DNA of 64,000 bases from Paenibacillus sp. FSL A5-0031 (lineage in GTDB: Bacteria; Bacillota; Bacilli; Paenibacillales; Paenibacillaceae): contig NZ_MRTD01000008.1 of assembly GCF_001956295.1 (NCBI RefSeq), positions 62,001 through 126,000 of the forward strand, written 5' to 3'. The translations under genes and the position numbers were made by a program. The notes below the pieces were generated by a model. That model did not search any database. It was given only the letters and a program-made list of their open reading frames with translations, and was not told the DNA's origin. Below, one piece after another: positions 43,251-52,174 of this stretch. Position 1 is the first letter of the stretch; each line of letters begins with the position of its first letter.

Positions 43251-44751
43251 GGTCCCTCACCTCTCCCTGAGCATGCGTATTACGAACGGTATCACCATTT
43301 AGTTCCTCGCTATACATATTGCTGATCCTTCTCATTACTTGACTAGCCGCTGCAAAATCGCCATCTTTTTTATAGCTATCCGCGAGTGATTCAACAAGTC
43401 CCAGCAGCATGTATTCCAGCCTGCTTCGTTCCTGAACCGCCCAATTATCGTACAAGCCTGCGAGCATTTCTTCTACAGGATAGACAAGCAATTCTTTAAT
43501 AAGAATAAATTTCCTTAGCGCTCTTTTCTCCATATGAGCTTCTTCAAGCGACTGAATCCATTTCAGCAAATCACACACGACAACCGCGTTCAGCTTAACA
43601 TGGCTGCGATTAGCAACAATCGGATTCGTCCCCGCCGTATCGAACAATCCCTTTAAATGAGAAAGACTAACTCGCAGCAAATTACTTGCTTTGCTAATCT
43701 CTGCAAGTGGCCATAACGCATCGCATAACTTTTCTCTGGTCGGATTCGGGTAAAACATTAAATAAACAAGCAATCTCTTCGCATTACGCTGCTGCCAGCC
43801 ACTCGGTAATTCCTGGCCATTAATAAATACACGAAACGACCCAATTAGCTTGACCTCGAGCAGCACATCCTTGCTTGGAGTACTCTTATAGGCATCGCCA
43901 AACATTTTAATCGCATCGATTCTCATTAACCCAAGCAGCGGATCTCCGACATTAGTGCTCTCCGTGCCACTTAAAGGGTTGGAGAGGAAATCTAATATCT
44001 TCTGAGCGGCATAGGTCTGATTATCTATAAACACCAAGCTAGCTGCATCAGGCACCGTTACCGAGAACGCATTCGGAATAAACTGCGCCGTAATCTTCGA
44101 CATATAGGATGGATATATCGTATCTTTGTCCCCCGCCATAACGAGGCAAGGCTTATTAATTGCGGATAAGTCATCCAAAGGATTCTCGGCTGCAAAGAGC
44201 TCAATTAATTTAAAGTACACATCCATGTCGCACTGCAAGTACGCCTCTTTTACCCATCTTGTCTCTTCCCTATCCTGAGGCAGACAGGTTACTAAACTAG
44301 CCATCTGCTCCGCCAGTGCAGCTGCCACACCGTTCTCAGCATAGCTCCGGCGCAGCTCAACCGAACGCTCCATTGCCTCCGGAGGATAAAACCCAATCGT
44401 CGAAATAAGAACAAACGACTTCACTCGCTCTGGGCGGCTCATTCCATACCTTGCAGCAAGATTACCGCCAAGTCCATGACCGACCAAATGTGCTTCCGTT
44501 ATGCTATATAAGTGGAAAATGTCATCAAGATCATTGCAAAGCAGCTCCCATGTTAACTGAGAACCATCATGTGATCGCTCCCCATGCCCGCGCAAATCAT
44601 ACCGTACAACATGATACCGTTCAGTTAGCACAGCAGCCAGCGGCTCCCACACACGAGCATTTAGACCTAAACCGTGTAAGAGTACTACAACTTCAGCATC
44701 AGGATCAGAAGTGCACTGATTGAATTGGTAGAACAAATTAAATATGTCCAT
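43246..44751 (-). CDS. Regulator: inactive alpha/beta-hydrolase domain fused to SARP/BTAD-like DNA-binding module
   Basis: A 501-residue protein. Residues 15-258 form an alpha/beta-hydrolase fold (VVLLHGLGLNARVWEPLA; VVRYDLRGHGERS). The nucleophile Ser is Gly93 (LVGHGLGGNLA instead of GHSLGG), and the catalytic His position is Ser238 (VPDAASLVFID instead of NAGHLVF). The acidic residue region AGDKD (207-211) remains. So it should bind but not hydrolyse a ligand. Residues about 297-372 resemble an OmpR/SARP winged helix (VKLIGSFRVFINGQELPSGW; LLVYLMFYPNPTREKLCDAL). Residues 385-490 resemble a BTAD helical region. It is divergent from the SLH protein gene and coupled to the Spo0E-like gene. Confidence 0.87.
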   Translation of the reverse strand: MDIFNLFYQFNQCTSDPDAEVVVLLHGLGLNARVWEPLAAVLTERYHVVRYDLRGHGERSHDGSQLTWELLCNDLDDIFHLYSITEAHLVGHGLGGNLAARYGMSRPERVKSFVLISTIGFYPPEAMERSVELRRSYAENGVAAALAEQMASLVTCLPQDREETRWVKEAYLQCDMDVYFKLIELFAAENPLDDLSAINKPCLVMAGDKDTIYPSYMSKITAQFIPNAFSVTVPDAASLVFIDNQTYAAQKILDFLSNPLSGTESTNVGDPLLGLMRIDAIKMFGDAYKSTPSKDVLLEVKLIGSFRVFINGQELPSGWQQRNAKRLLVYLMFYPNPTREKLCDALWPLAEISKASNLLRVSLSHLKGLFDTAGTNPIVANRSHVKLNAVVVCDLLKWIQSLEEAHMEKRALRKFILIKELLVYPVEEMLAGLYDNWAVQERSRLEYMLLGLVESLADSYKKDGDFAAASQVMRRISNMYSEELNGDTVRNTHAQGEVRDH

Positions 44752-44793
44752 AGTCCCCCTACATTACCACTACTGTATGATTTTAGGTTAGTC

Positions 44794-44827
44794 TGTAATG
44801 CTAGTGTAATGCAAATTTTAGTACTAT
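44794..44827 (+). promoter_or_regulatory. Heptamer direct repeats plus -10 element (candidate SARP-type promoter)
   Basis: TGTAATG occurs at 44794-44800 and 44805-44811, separated by CTAG, so the period is 11 bp. TACTAT (44822-44827) follows after 10 bp as a -10 candidate. The expected -35 position is not a good match. A further CTAGTGAAATG lies at 44841-44851. SARP regulators are known to bind heptamer repeats of 11-bp period just upstream of -10 boxes, and the adjacent regulator has such a domain. Confidence 0.5.
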
Positions 44828-44902
44828 GGTAGTGGCTTTGCTAGTGAAATGAGTCATTTTTTTACATTTTACAACAAATTCTTGTAAGGGGAGACAAAAA
44901 AC

Positions 44903-47900
44903 ATGCAAAACAAGATGTTCAAAAGCGGCTTTCTGCTGCTGATGACAATGCTGCTTGCTTTGGGTAATGCTTTTACCGTTATGGCAGCAAGCTCTGTAGA
45001 AATCATCTCGACGACTACACAGCAGGACGGCACCAAAAATGTCGTACTAAATAGTACAATCGATGTTGAGAAAGAAGATTTCGGAGCAATGATGGGTGGA
45101 AAATCCATCGAGTTTACGTTGATCGATGCCGAGGATAAAAAAGTCGGTAGTGCTATCACAAAACAAATCCAGGAGAATGAGGTTACGGTTTCTGGTTCGA
45201 CGTATTCCATCCCCTTCTCTGGACTGGAATTTTCCAGTCTGAAGCCTGGCGCATCCTATACACTAAAAGCGGCTTTCCACAGTAATGTAAAGCCTCTTGC
45301 ATGGGAGCAAACCGTAAACATTTTACCTTCTAGCTACAGCTTCAAGATTGAGCGCACGCCGAAAGGCGAAACCAAATCCACTATGGCCATCAATGACACA
45401 ATTCGTTCGGATGACGATAAAGTTATGGTAACGCTGCTTGATGAATATGGTAAGCCGGTTGCCGGGAAGCAAGTTAGCGTCCTTAACCATGCTACCCATA
45501 CAACGAATGCTGAGGGGCAGTTCCCTTTAATCGGCTCCTCTATTATCCAACCAAATTATTTCAACCCGGTACTCTTCTTACAGGTCGATCAAAATAAAGA
45601 TACCTACACAGTTGGTACCGTCTATCTTCAAGACGTTCTAGATAATCGCTATCCGAATTATAAAGTAACTGAGCTGCGCTATTTGGATAAGAACAGTAAG
45701 CTGTTCCAAGGAACCAACATCCGCGGTTGGTTTAGTAATAGCCAAGGAGACCGCGCAGAATTCTCTGCCCCAAGCGTTATGGTAGCCTTGACGAATGGAA
45801 AGTTCGGCAATTATCAAGTAATGATTAAACCGCAATCCAACACAGATACCTATTTGTACAGCTTGAGCAATGAAGAGCTCACGCCTGCAACAGGTGAGCA
45901 GCGCAAAACGACTATCCTCAACGCGGCTGCATACAGCAAGCAATCTTTCGCTTATAGCTGGAACAATGAACCTGTAGGAGTAGAATCGCTTAGCCTCATT
46001 AATAACAGCGGCTTTAAGCAGGTTTACTATCAAAAAGACGATACTCTTGCAAATGTAGATTCACTCTATATTGCAAAAGGAACTGCCTACCAATTCATTG
46101 CTACCCTTAATCTCCCTAATGGCGATAAAGCGGTTGTGAAGGATTTGCTTAAAACGAATGAGGCATCACATACATTTGCAAATCAACTGAATAAAGATAA
46201 CTTTTCTGCACTCAGCATCGCTGCTGATTATAAAACCGCAGCTGACATTACCGCACTGCGTATTGCTTATTTAAATGACAGATACAACTATCAAGAACAG
46301 ACCATAAATCTTGCAAGCAATAATCAGCTTTATGTAGAGAAGAATAAGCAAATTTATAAGCTGAACGCTGCGATTAACAGCAATCGAGATGAGGCTATTC
46401 TCGACTCCTACTTTACACCGACGGATAATAATTATTCCTACAAATCCGGTAAAAGCATTAACACAGAGATAACTGCAGGCGTAGAAAAGAGAAACATTTT
46501 GGAGGAGCGTACCGAGCTTATCTTAGGTGAAACGTTCAAGCTCAAAGCACTACTAAAAGATGAAAATGGTCAAACCATTGACCGTAGAAGTGATCTCAAA
46601 ATACTCGTCTCGAAAAACAATGCATCGTACCTGGAGTATAACTACCTGAGCTGGTCTAGTGACAAGCAAAACGGTAAATTGACTCAAGTATATAATAACG
46701 AATTCCGTCCTACGGAAACGGGAAATTATATAGTTAAAATTATGCAAAGAAGTAATCAAGAAAATTGGATTGAACGCAGCAGCACTGGCTTTACTGTTGG
46801 ACCAAAGCATGAATTCGACTTAGAAATTCGCGATCAGAATGGCAACCTTGTAGATATGGTTAACAAGCCTTATCTCACATCTGATATTGTTGAGAAATTA
46901 TCCATTACTGTTCGTGAACATAAATCCGGTATGGTCGGAGATCCCGTTGAAGGTGTGTCCCTCTTCTTATATGGCCAAGAACATACAAGCAAGTCAGATG
47001 CTAACGGCATTATAACTTTATCAAAAATTTATGCCGGTGGTCACAATGATCTCACATTCAGCAAAACTGGCTATTTGGACAAAACCATTGATCTCATGGC
47101 TATTAATTCAGAGAAGCAAGCTGTCATCCGTGTTTCTGGGCTCGATAAGCGTGAAGAAAGCGATAAGCTGAATGTAGTTGGTGGAGTGCCAATGAAGAAT
47201 GCTACCGTATTTGCTACTATTCAGTCTGGTGATACCGTTCAAAAACAACAAGATTATCTTAATGAAGATGAAACGGTAAGCTATTTGATTGTTCCATCAC
47301 CATCAACCGTAAACTTGGATTTTGTTCGCAGTGTTAATATGAGCAGCAGCAATAGCGGTTCACCTTTTGGCTATTATATGCTGGGCTCCGTGAAGACCGA
47401 ACCAGGCAAAGACTACAATGTTGTACTCGATGCAAGGCAACCTCTTCAGCAGGTGTCTACCGTCAATTTAACCAAACAAATGGACGAAGTAACGATTGCA
47501 CGCAAAGAACTCTCTGGTGTCGAATATCTACCTTACCTCATCGACGATAACCAAGGAGAAAACAACCGTTTCTATGCAACAAAGGGAACTTATAACGTAG
47601 TAGCAAGAACCATGGAAGGCAATATCATTTATTTGGAAAATGTTGAGCTGAACCAAGATGTGAATACACTTGATATTCCAACCCAATCAAGCTCCCTCGC
47701 CCGAGTAAAGGTGCTTGGAGACGCAACAATTAATTCTGTAGCCTATATTACAGATAAGCAAACCAAACTAAGCGGATATGTACATTTTGAGGAAAACTTC
47801 GTTAATTTGACGCCGGGCAACGTAGCCGTTTCCATTAATGGATTTGACGGTTCGAAGCAATATCAATATGATGTGCGTTTGACGAAGGATGATTTAAAGG

Positions 47901-50050
47901 CGGGTACACAAAAAGAAATCACAACTTCCGCTCTTAAAGGAATTGATATTTTCGGTCTCGATCAATCCGGAAAAATTATGCTTCCTGTAGATCAACGCTG
48001 GATTAAACTCGGACTGGTTAATGAGAATGGCAATGAAGTACAGCTGTACAGTACGCCAGAGCTTATTGTATTTAACAATAGCTGGAGCAAAAGCTCAAAT
48101 AATATTTTGCCGGAGGCTTCAAAAATTGTCATTAAGAACAGCAGTGGAACAGTTGTTCAAGACAGTACAGAAAATGAATACCTTCCTCAGTGGATATATA
48201 TTGAAGAGGACGGCGAGTATACAATAACCGCATCCGTGACAATGGAAGGTAAGACATTCACGTTAAATAAAACAATTAAAGTGAGCACTGTTGGTGAAGA
48301 AGTTACAGAACCGGAAACGAAACCAACTCCAGACACTGGACCTGGACCGGGAACTGGACCAGGAGTTATCCCAACACCATCTCCAACACCAGTAAATGTA
48401 GACAAAGGTTTACAAGATCTGCTAGAGAACAGCAAGACCGATAAAGACAAAGCTGACAAAGCAGCGGATCTCATTAACACTCTTGTTAACTCAGTAAAGG
48501 ATGTCAAGGATAGCAAAGAAGCTGAAAAGTCTGTTCAGAATGTATCAGCAACGCTTGCTTCGGCATCTAAACTGCTTGAATCTATGCAAACAGCTAGTGA
48601 GAAAGCTAAAGTAGCGGCAACTATTACAGAGATGGTTAACAATACTAAATATGCTTTTGAACAAGTTGAGAATGGTCCGAAAGCGATCGAACTAGCTAAA
48701 GCTATCATCAAGGACACTGCTTCTGTTCTGAAAAACCTAGGTAACATAGATGCAGCACAGATCGATGCACTTAAAGATTCGCTTGTTTCACTTAGTAAAA
48801 AAGCAGTAGATAAAGCTGCAACCGTCACTCTGGATAACAAGGATGTCAAAGTAGATGGCAATGCGCTTACGACAACGCTTGATGCGAAGAAAATCGGACA
48901 ACAGCTAGAAACAACGAAAAAAGCTTTGGATGAAACGATGAGAGACCTTACAGGCGCAGTCGGAGCAGACAAAGCAACGAGCATCAATCCAGTTGTAACC
49001 ATTAATATTCCAAAACAAAGCGAGAACGTCACTAAACTCGCTGCTGAGCTGCCTTCTGAGATTTACCAAGCTGTGAAGGATAGCGGTCTTGCGGGACTTA
49101 AGCTCTCAATGGGCAACGTCGGCTTCACTGTTGAACCAGAAACATTCGGAAACGTAGCTAGCGGCCAAACGATCTCACTAGCAGCAGAAGTCGTGCATAA
49201 TTTAACCGTAACTGCTCCAACATCAGCTAAGCAAGTAGCAAACATACCTGTTATGGAGTTTAATGCATCGGTAGATGGCAAGAAGGTAGAAGCATTCAAC
49301 AAACCAATTCCAGTAACATTTGATGTATCCAATATTGATACGACTAAATACTCGGAAGCGGATCTAGCAAACCTTACCGTTTACTTGTTAAATGAAAAAA
49401 CGTTAACTTGGGAGCCTGTAGGCGGACTTTATGATCCGATTACAAAAACCGTTAACGTAAATCGTGGACATTTCAGTAAATACACAGTTATGAAGGCTGG
49501 CCAAACGTTCACAGATATCGCAACAACACACTGGGCAGCGACAGCTGTAAATAGCCTTCTTAACAAAGGTGTACTTGATCAAACGACTACATTTAGTCCA
49601 AGCAAAAAAGTAACACGCGAGCAATTCGCTGCATGGCTCGTTCGCTCTTACGGTCTTGATGGCACTGGCCTGAGCCTCCCATTCAAAGACGTAGCTAAGG
49701 ACAGCGTGTATTACGATGAAATCGCTGTGGCTTACGAACAAGGCCTGATTCAAGGTAAATCGGCAACTGCTTTTGAACCTAAAGCAGAAATTACACGTCA
49801 AGAAATTGCTACACTCTTATCCAGAGCACTTACAACTTTCAACAGCAAGAAATTAACTAGCGCAAGCACTGAACAGCTTAAAGGCTTCAAGGACAGCTCA
49901 TCTATTGCCAGCTGGGCAAAAGATGGCGTTGCACTTCTTAAGCAGCAGAAGCTAGTAACAGGCTACCAAGACGGTACTTATAAGCCGAACCAAACCACGA
50001 CCAAAGCGGAAGCGGCAGCACTTATCTACCGCATTTACACGGGTCAATAA
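44903..50050 (+). CDS. Large S-layer-homology (SLH) surface protein
   Basis: A 1715-residue exported protein. A signal peptide (about 1-28) ends in NAFTVMAASS. Residues 30-1125 are a long beta-rich region with at least two peptidase-regulatory-like folds (about 182-215, GKPVAGKQVSVLNHATHTT; about 680-735, EGVSLFLYGQEHTSKSDANG). A Pro/Gly/Thr linker spans about 1131-1167. A Lys-rich helical region (about 1168-1310) and a further domain (about 1330-1530) precede three SLH motifs (about 1533-1580, 1590-1640, 1655-1712: FTDIATTHWAATAVNSLL, FKDVAKDSVYYDEIA, FKDSSSIASWAKDGVALL), which bind pyruvylated cell-wall polymer. AAGGGGAG precedes the ATG. No enzyme motif is seen; adhesion or structure is inferred. 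Confidence 0.93.
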   Translation: MQNKMFKSGFLLLMTMLLALGNAFTVMAASSVEIISTTTQQDGTKNVVLNSTIDVEKEDFGAMMGGKSIEFTLIDAEDKKVGSAITKQIQENEVTVSGSTYSIPFSGLEFSSLKPGASYTLKAAFHSNVKPLAWEQTVNILPSSYSFKIERTPKGETKSTMAINDTIRSDDDKVMVTLLDEYGKPVAGKQVSVLNHATHTTNAEGQFPLIGSSIIQPNYFNPVLFLQVDQNKDTYTVGTVYLQDVLDNRYPNYKVTELRYLDKNSKLFQGTNIRGWFSNSQGDRAEFSAPSVMVALTNGKFGNYQVMIKPQSNTDTYLYSLSNEELTPATGEQRKTTILNAAAYSKQSFAYSWNNEPVGVESLSLINNSGFKQVYYQKDDTLANVDSLYIAKGTAYQFIATLNLPNGDKAVVKDLLKTNEASHTFANQLNKDNFSALSIAADYKTAADITALRIAYLNDRYNYQEQTINLASNNQLYVEKNKQIYKLNAAINSNRDEAILDSYFTPTDNNYSYKSGKSINTEITAGVEKRNILEERTELILGETFKLKALLKDENGQTIDRRSDLKILVSKNNASYLEYNYLSWSSDKQNGKLTQVYNNEFRPTETGNYIVKIMQRSNQENWIERSSTGFTVGPKHEFDLEIRDQNGNLVDMVNKPYLTSDIVEKLSITVREHKSGMVGDPVEGVSLFLYGQEHTSKSDANGIITLSKIYAGGHNDLTFSKTGYLDKTIDLMAINSEKQAVIRVSGLDKREESDKLNVVGGVPMKNATVFATIQSGDTVQKQQDYLNEDETVSYLIVPSPSTVNLDFVRSVNMSSSNSGSPFGYYMLGSVKTEPGKDYNVVLDARQPLQQVSTVNLTKQMDEVTIARKELSGVEYLPYLIDDNQGENNRFYATKGTYNVVARTMEGNIIYLENVELNQDVNTLDIPTQSSSLARVKVLGDATINSVAYITDKQTKLSGYVHFEENFVNLTPGNVAVSINGFDGSKQYQYDVRLTKDDLKAGTQKEITTSALKGIDIFGLDQSGKIMLPVDQRWIKLGLVNENGNEVQLYSTPELIVFNNSWSKSSNNILPEASKIVIKNSSGTVVQDSTENEYLPQWIYIEEDGEYTITASVTMEGKTFTLNKTIKVSTVGEEVTEPETKPTPDTGPGPGTGPGVIPTPSPTPVNVDKGLQDLLENSKTDKDKADKAADLINTLVNSVKDVKDSKEAEKSVQNVSATLASASKLLESMQTASEKAKVAATITEMVNNTKYAFEQVENGPKAIELAKAIIKDTASVLKNLGNIDAAQIDALKDSLVSLSKKAVDKAATVTLDNKDVKVDGNALTTTLDAKKIGQQLETTKKALDETMRDLTGAVGADKATSINPVVTINIPKQSENVTKLAAELPSEIYQAVKDSGLAGLKLSMGNVGFTVEPETFGNVASGQTISLAAEVVHNLTVTAPTSAKQVANIPVMEFNASVDGKKVEAFNKPIPVTFDVSNIDTTKYSEADLANLTVYLLNEKTLTWEPVGGLYDPITKTVNVNRGHFSKYTVMKAGQTFTDIATTHWAATAVNSLLNKGVLDQTTTFSPSKKVTREQFAAWLVRSYGLDGTGLSLPFKDVAKDSVYYDEIAVAYEQGLIQGKSATAFEPKAEITRQEIATLLSRALTTFNSKKLTSASTEQLKGFKDSSSIASWAKDGVALLKQQKLVTGYQDGTYKPNQTTTKAEAAALIYRIYTGQ

Positions 50051-50058
50051 CACAAACT

Positions 50059-50103
50059 AAAGAGGCAGTAGAGAAGTCAATTAGACTTCACTACTGCCTC
50101 TTT
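50059..50103 (+). terminator. Terminator after the SLH protein gene
   Basis: AAAGAGGCAGTAG (50059-50071) and CTACTGCCTCTTT (50091-50103) pair perfectly, with an inner GAAGTC/GACTTC stem. T-rich sequence follows. Confidence 0.9.
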
Positions 50104-50147
50104 TCTGTTCTTTTAGGCTAATTAAAACTATATGTATAGAAGCAATA

Positions 50148-51107
50148 CTACATCAAACCTTCTGCAATAGCTCTTCCTGCTTCAAGCTCTTTGTTAAAAG
50201 CTTCTCTGTAAGAAGCAAGAACGTCTGTGCTATACCCATTCGTCGTCAGCTTAGCTTTCGTATCGGTCATGATAACTTCAAATTTTGCAGAGCAATTGTC
50301 TACTTCTTGAAGTCCTTTAGCTTTAAGCTGAGCTTGAACCGTCTTATCCGTTGCCGCTACATACTGCAGTCCAATATCCATTAGAGTTACCTTGCAGCTT
50401 TCTTTCAGCGCAGCGAGCTTGTTCTCTGCTTCTGCCGTAATTTGCTCATAAGTCGGTTTAACTGGTACGCCACCACCGCCGGCATTACCCGTACCGCCTG
50501 TACCACCTGAGCCTCCAGTTCCACCACCCGTGCCTGGAAGAACGACTCCGCCGCCACCTTGCTCAGCTCGATATGCCGCTGACTCACCGCTAACTGTTTT
50601 CGTCACCGGATCGTAGCTAATCTGCGTGCCTACTGATTCTGACAAGAAACGAATGGGCACATAGATCGAGCCTTTATAGGCGTAGAGGGATTGACCAGCC
50701 GGCAATGCCTTCGTCTTTCCATTAAACACAAGAGTTGCATTAACTGGCTGTATCGCAATTGTAACGCTCGTTTGCGGCTTCTGGCTGCCCGTAGCGGCAC
50801 TCTGCAATTGTTTCTTCAGCGCAGCAAGCTCTTTCTCTGTTGGCTCGGAGATCGTTGCTTTAGCCCCATCCCAATTCACTGTTTTTAGCAGCGCGTAAGA
50901 AATATAACGAATCGGTACGTATGTACTTCCTTGATGAATAAATGAATATTGTCCATCGGGCAGTTTAAGCGCTTGTCCATCAAATTGCAGCTTAATGGGC
51001 TGTGTCTTTGTCTTAATCGTTTCGGTTGCTGCGGATGCAGCCGTTGCAAGTACGGATGACAACATCATTACAACCAGAAAAATAGATAGAATACGTGACT
51101 TTTTCAT
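50148..51107 (-). CDS. Exported protein with two stalk (copper amine oxidase N-like) domains and a two-Cys helical tail
   Basis: A 319-residue exported protein. The signal peptide spans about 1-27 (LATAASA). Two stalk/CuAO-N-like repeats follow: YSFIHQGSTYVPIRYISYAL (about 53-73) and LYAYKGSIYVPIRFLSESVG (about 141-160). A Gly-rich linker occupies about 185-215. The C-terminal helical domain (about 220-319) has two cysteines (LKESCKV and VDNCSAKFE). The same C-terminal pattern is found in the upstream neighbour. Stalk domains are common in Paenibacillus wall proteins. AGGAGG precedes the ATG. It is probably co-transcribed with the gene 24 bp upstream. Confidence 0.88.
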   Translation of the reverse strand: MKKSRILSIFLVVMMLSSVLATAASAATETIKTKTQPIKLQFDGQALKLPDGQYSFIHQGSTYVPIRYISYALLKTVNWDGAKATISEPTEKELAALKKQLQSAATGSQKPQTSVTIAIQPVNATLVFNGKTKALPAGQSLYAYKGSIYVPIRFLSESVGTQISYDPVTKTVSGESAAYRAEQGGGGVVLPGTGGGTGGSGGTGGTGNAGGGGVPVKPTYEQITAEAENKLAALKESCKVTLMDIGLQYVAATDKTVQAQLKAKGLQEVDNCSAKFEVIMTDTKAKLTTNGYSTDVLASYREAFNKELEAGRAIAEGLM

Positions 51108-51131
51108 AGAGCCTCCTCAGAATAGTAAAGC

Positions 51132-51866
51132 TTACTTGTTTAGCGAGCTTGCAATTACTGCAAGCGCATTGGCTCTAGCACCAGCCTTCGCACTCTCGTA
51201 TTGCGCGCTCCAATCCGGAAAGCTTTGCTCACCTAGATCGGCTGCTTTATACTCGCTCTTGGCATTGCTTATTAATTGATTGAACCTGGCATCACAATCG
51301 GCTTCCGCAGAAAATACCTTATTCAGGTATTTACTTTGAATAGTAGCAAGCGTGGCTTCTTCATCCCCGCTAAGCTCTTTCGCTATCTGCTTAACCAAGC
51401 TATTGCTGGTTGCTTGACACGAAGATTTCAGTTTTTCCAGCTTTGCTGTAACCGATGCATCAATCTCTTTTTTCTTCTGGGACTTATTTTCGGAGTTTGT
51501 AGATCCCTTATCCGGCTTTTGTCCCTTGTCTACATTATTAGACGCTTCATCTGGCGGCAAAGTTGCGCTCGGACTAGGTTTTAGGACTTCATCTGGCTGC
51601 GTCGTTGGAACTAGATCAGGCTCTTGTGATGGAGTAGCATCAGGTTCTGAAGTCTGACCTGTCTGATTAGAAGGTTGTTCATCTGGCTGCTCCGTAATAT
51701 TCGGCGAGTCTTGTCCTGTATTACTATCTGCAGCTTCTTCAATACGCCCATTCAGTTCATCTACCTGATTTAACTTCGAATAGAGACTCATGCTTCCATA
51801 AATGACAATACCGATAACAACGAGAGCACCTGCAATAATCATTAGTGTTTTGTTCGTTTTTTTCAT
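51132..51866 (-). CDS. Membrane-anchored protein with a Pro/Ser/Thr-rich stalk and two-Cys helical domain
   Basis: A 244-residue protein. A single N-terminal membrane anchor (about 8-28, LMIIAGALVVIGIVIYGSM) is followed by a low-complexity Pro/Ser/Thr/Asp-rich stalk (about 45-130). The C-terminal helical domain (about 133-244) has two cysteines (LKSSCQAT and AEADCDARFN), matching the tail of the next gene product. No ribosome site lies directly before the ATG at 51866. A good one instead precedes a 6-codon frame 22 nt upstream, so reinitiation may be used. Function unknown; it faces outward. Confidence 0.82.
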   Translation of the reverse strand: MKKTNKTLMIIAGALVVIGIVIYGSMSLYSKLNQVDELNGRIEEAADSNTGQDSPNITEQPDEQPSNQTGQTSEPDATPSQEPDLVPTTQPDEVLKPSPSATLPPDEASNNVDKGQKPDKGSTNSENKSQKKKEIDASVTAKLEKLKSSCQATSNSLVKQIAKELSGDEEATLATIQSKYLNKVFSAEADCDARFNQLISNAKSEYKAADLGEQSFPDWSAQYESAKAGARANALAVIASSLNK

Positions 51867-51888
51867 TGTTTTGGTTTCATATGAGCCA

Positions 51889-51909
51889 CTAAAGAAGCAA
51901 TGATTGCAT
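51889..51909 (-). promoter_or_regulatory. Six-codon upstream frame with strong ribosome site
   Basis: AAGGAG at a proper distance precedes ATG (51909) and a frame for MQSLLL ending in TAG at 51889, just before the anchored-protein gene. It may couple or limit translation of that gene. Confidence 0.35.
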
Positions 51910-51940
51910 ATGAATCTCCTTCTTAGATTTTAAAATAAAA

Positions 51941-51974
51941 AAGCTGACGCTTCATAGTGACGGGGCGTCAGCTT
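51941..51974 (-). terminator. Terminator after the 50-residue protein gene
   Basis: AAGCTGACGC (51941-51950) pairs perfectly with GCGTCAGCTT (51965-51974). TTTTATTTTA follows on the minus strand. Confidence 0.85.
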
Positions 51975-52021
51975 GCGGATATAGCGTTTTCAGATCTGTT
52001 AACGACGCCCTACGTGCTAGT

Positions 52022-52174
52022 TCATGAGACAGCTGCTAGTTTATTTTTGTGATAAACAATCCTCAAATAAATCTCCATGCGCTTTTTCTCATCTAAGCAA
52101 TCTTCCCACAGCAATTCATTGAATCCCATACAGAGCTGATGCCATTCACGTACAACGTTTGCGCGCATGAACAT
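52022..52174 (-). CDS. Small hypothetical protein of 50 residues
   Basis: The ATG at 52174 is preceded by GGAGGT at 7 nt, giving a 50-residue protein (MFMRANVVREWHQL to KNKLAAVS). It is helical and charged, with Cys and Trp (LLWEDCLDEKKRMEIYL). A longer frame from 52279 lacks a ribosome site. It has its own terminator and an AT-rich upstream region (52280-52434) holding its likely promoter. I do not recognise a family; small sporulation-kinase inhibitors have similar size, but the sequence does not match Sda as I know it. Confidence 0.6.
   Translation of the reverse strand: MFMRANVVREWHQLCMGFNELLWEDCLDEKKRMEIYLRIVYHKNKLAAVS

Noticed and set aside
48301..48400. Repeated short units resembling an array in the SLH gene
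   Set aside because: They encode a proline, glycine and threonine-rich linker (GPGPGTGPG, PTPSPTP) in frame; this is protein low complexity, not CRISPR or a DNA repeat element.
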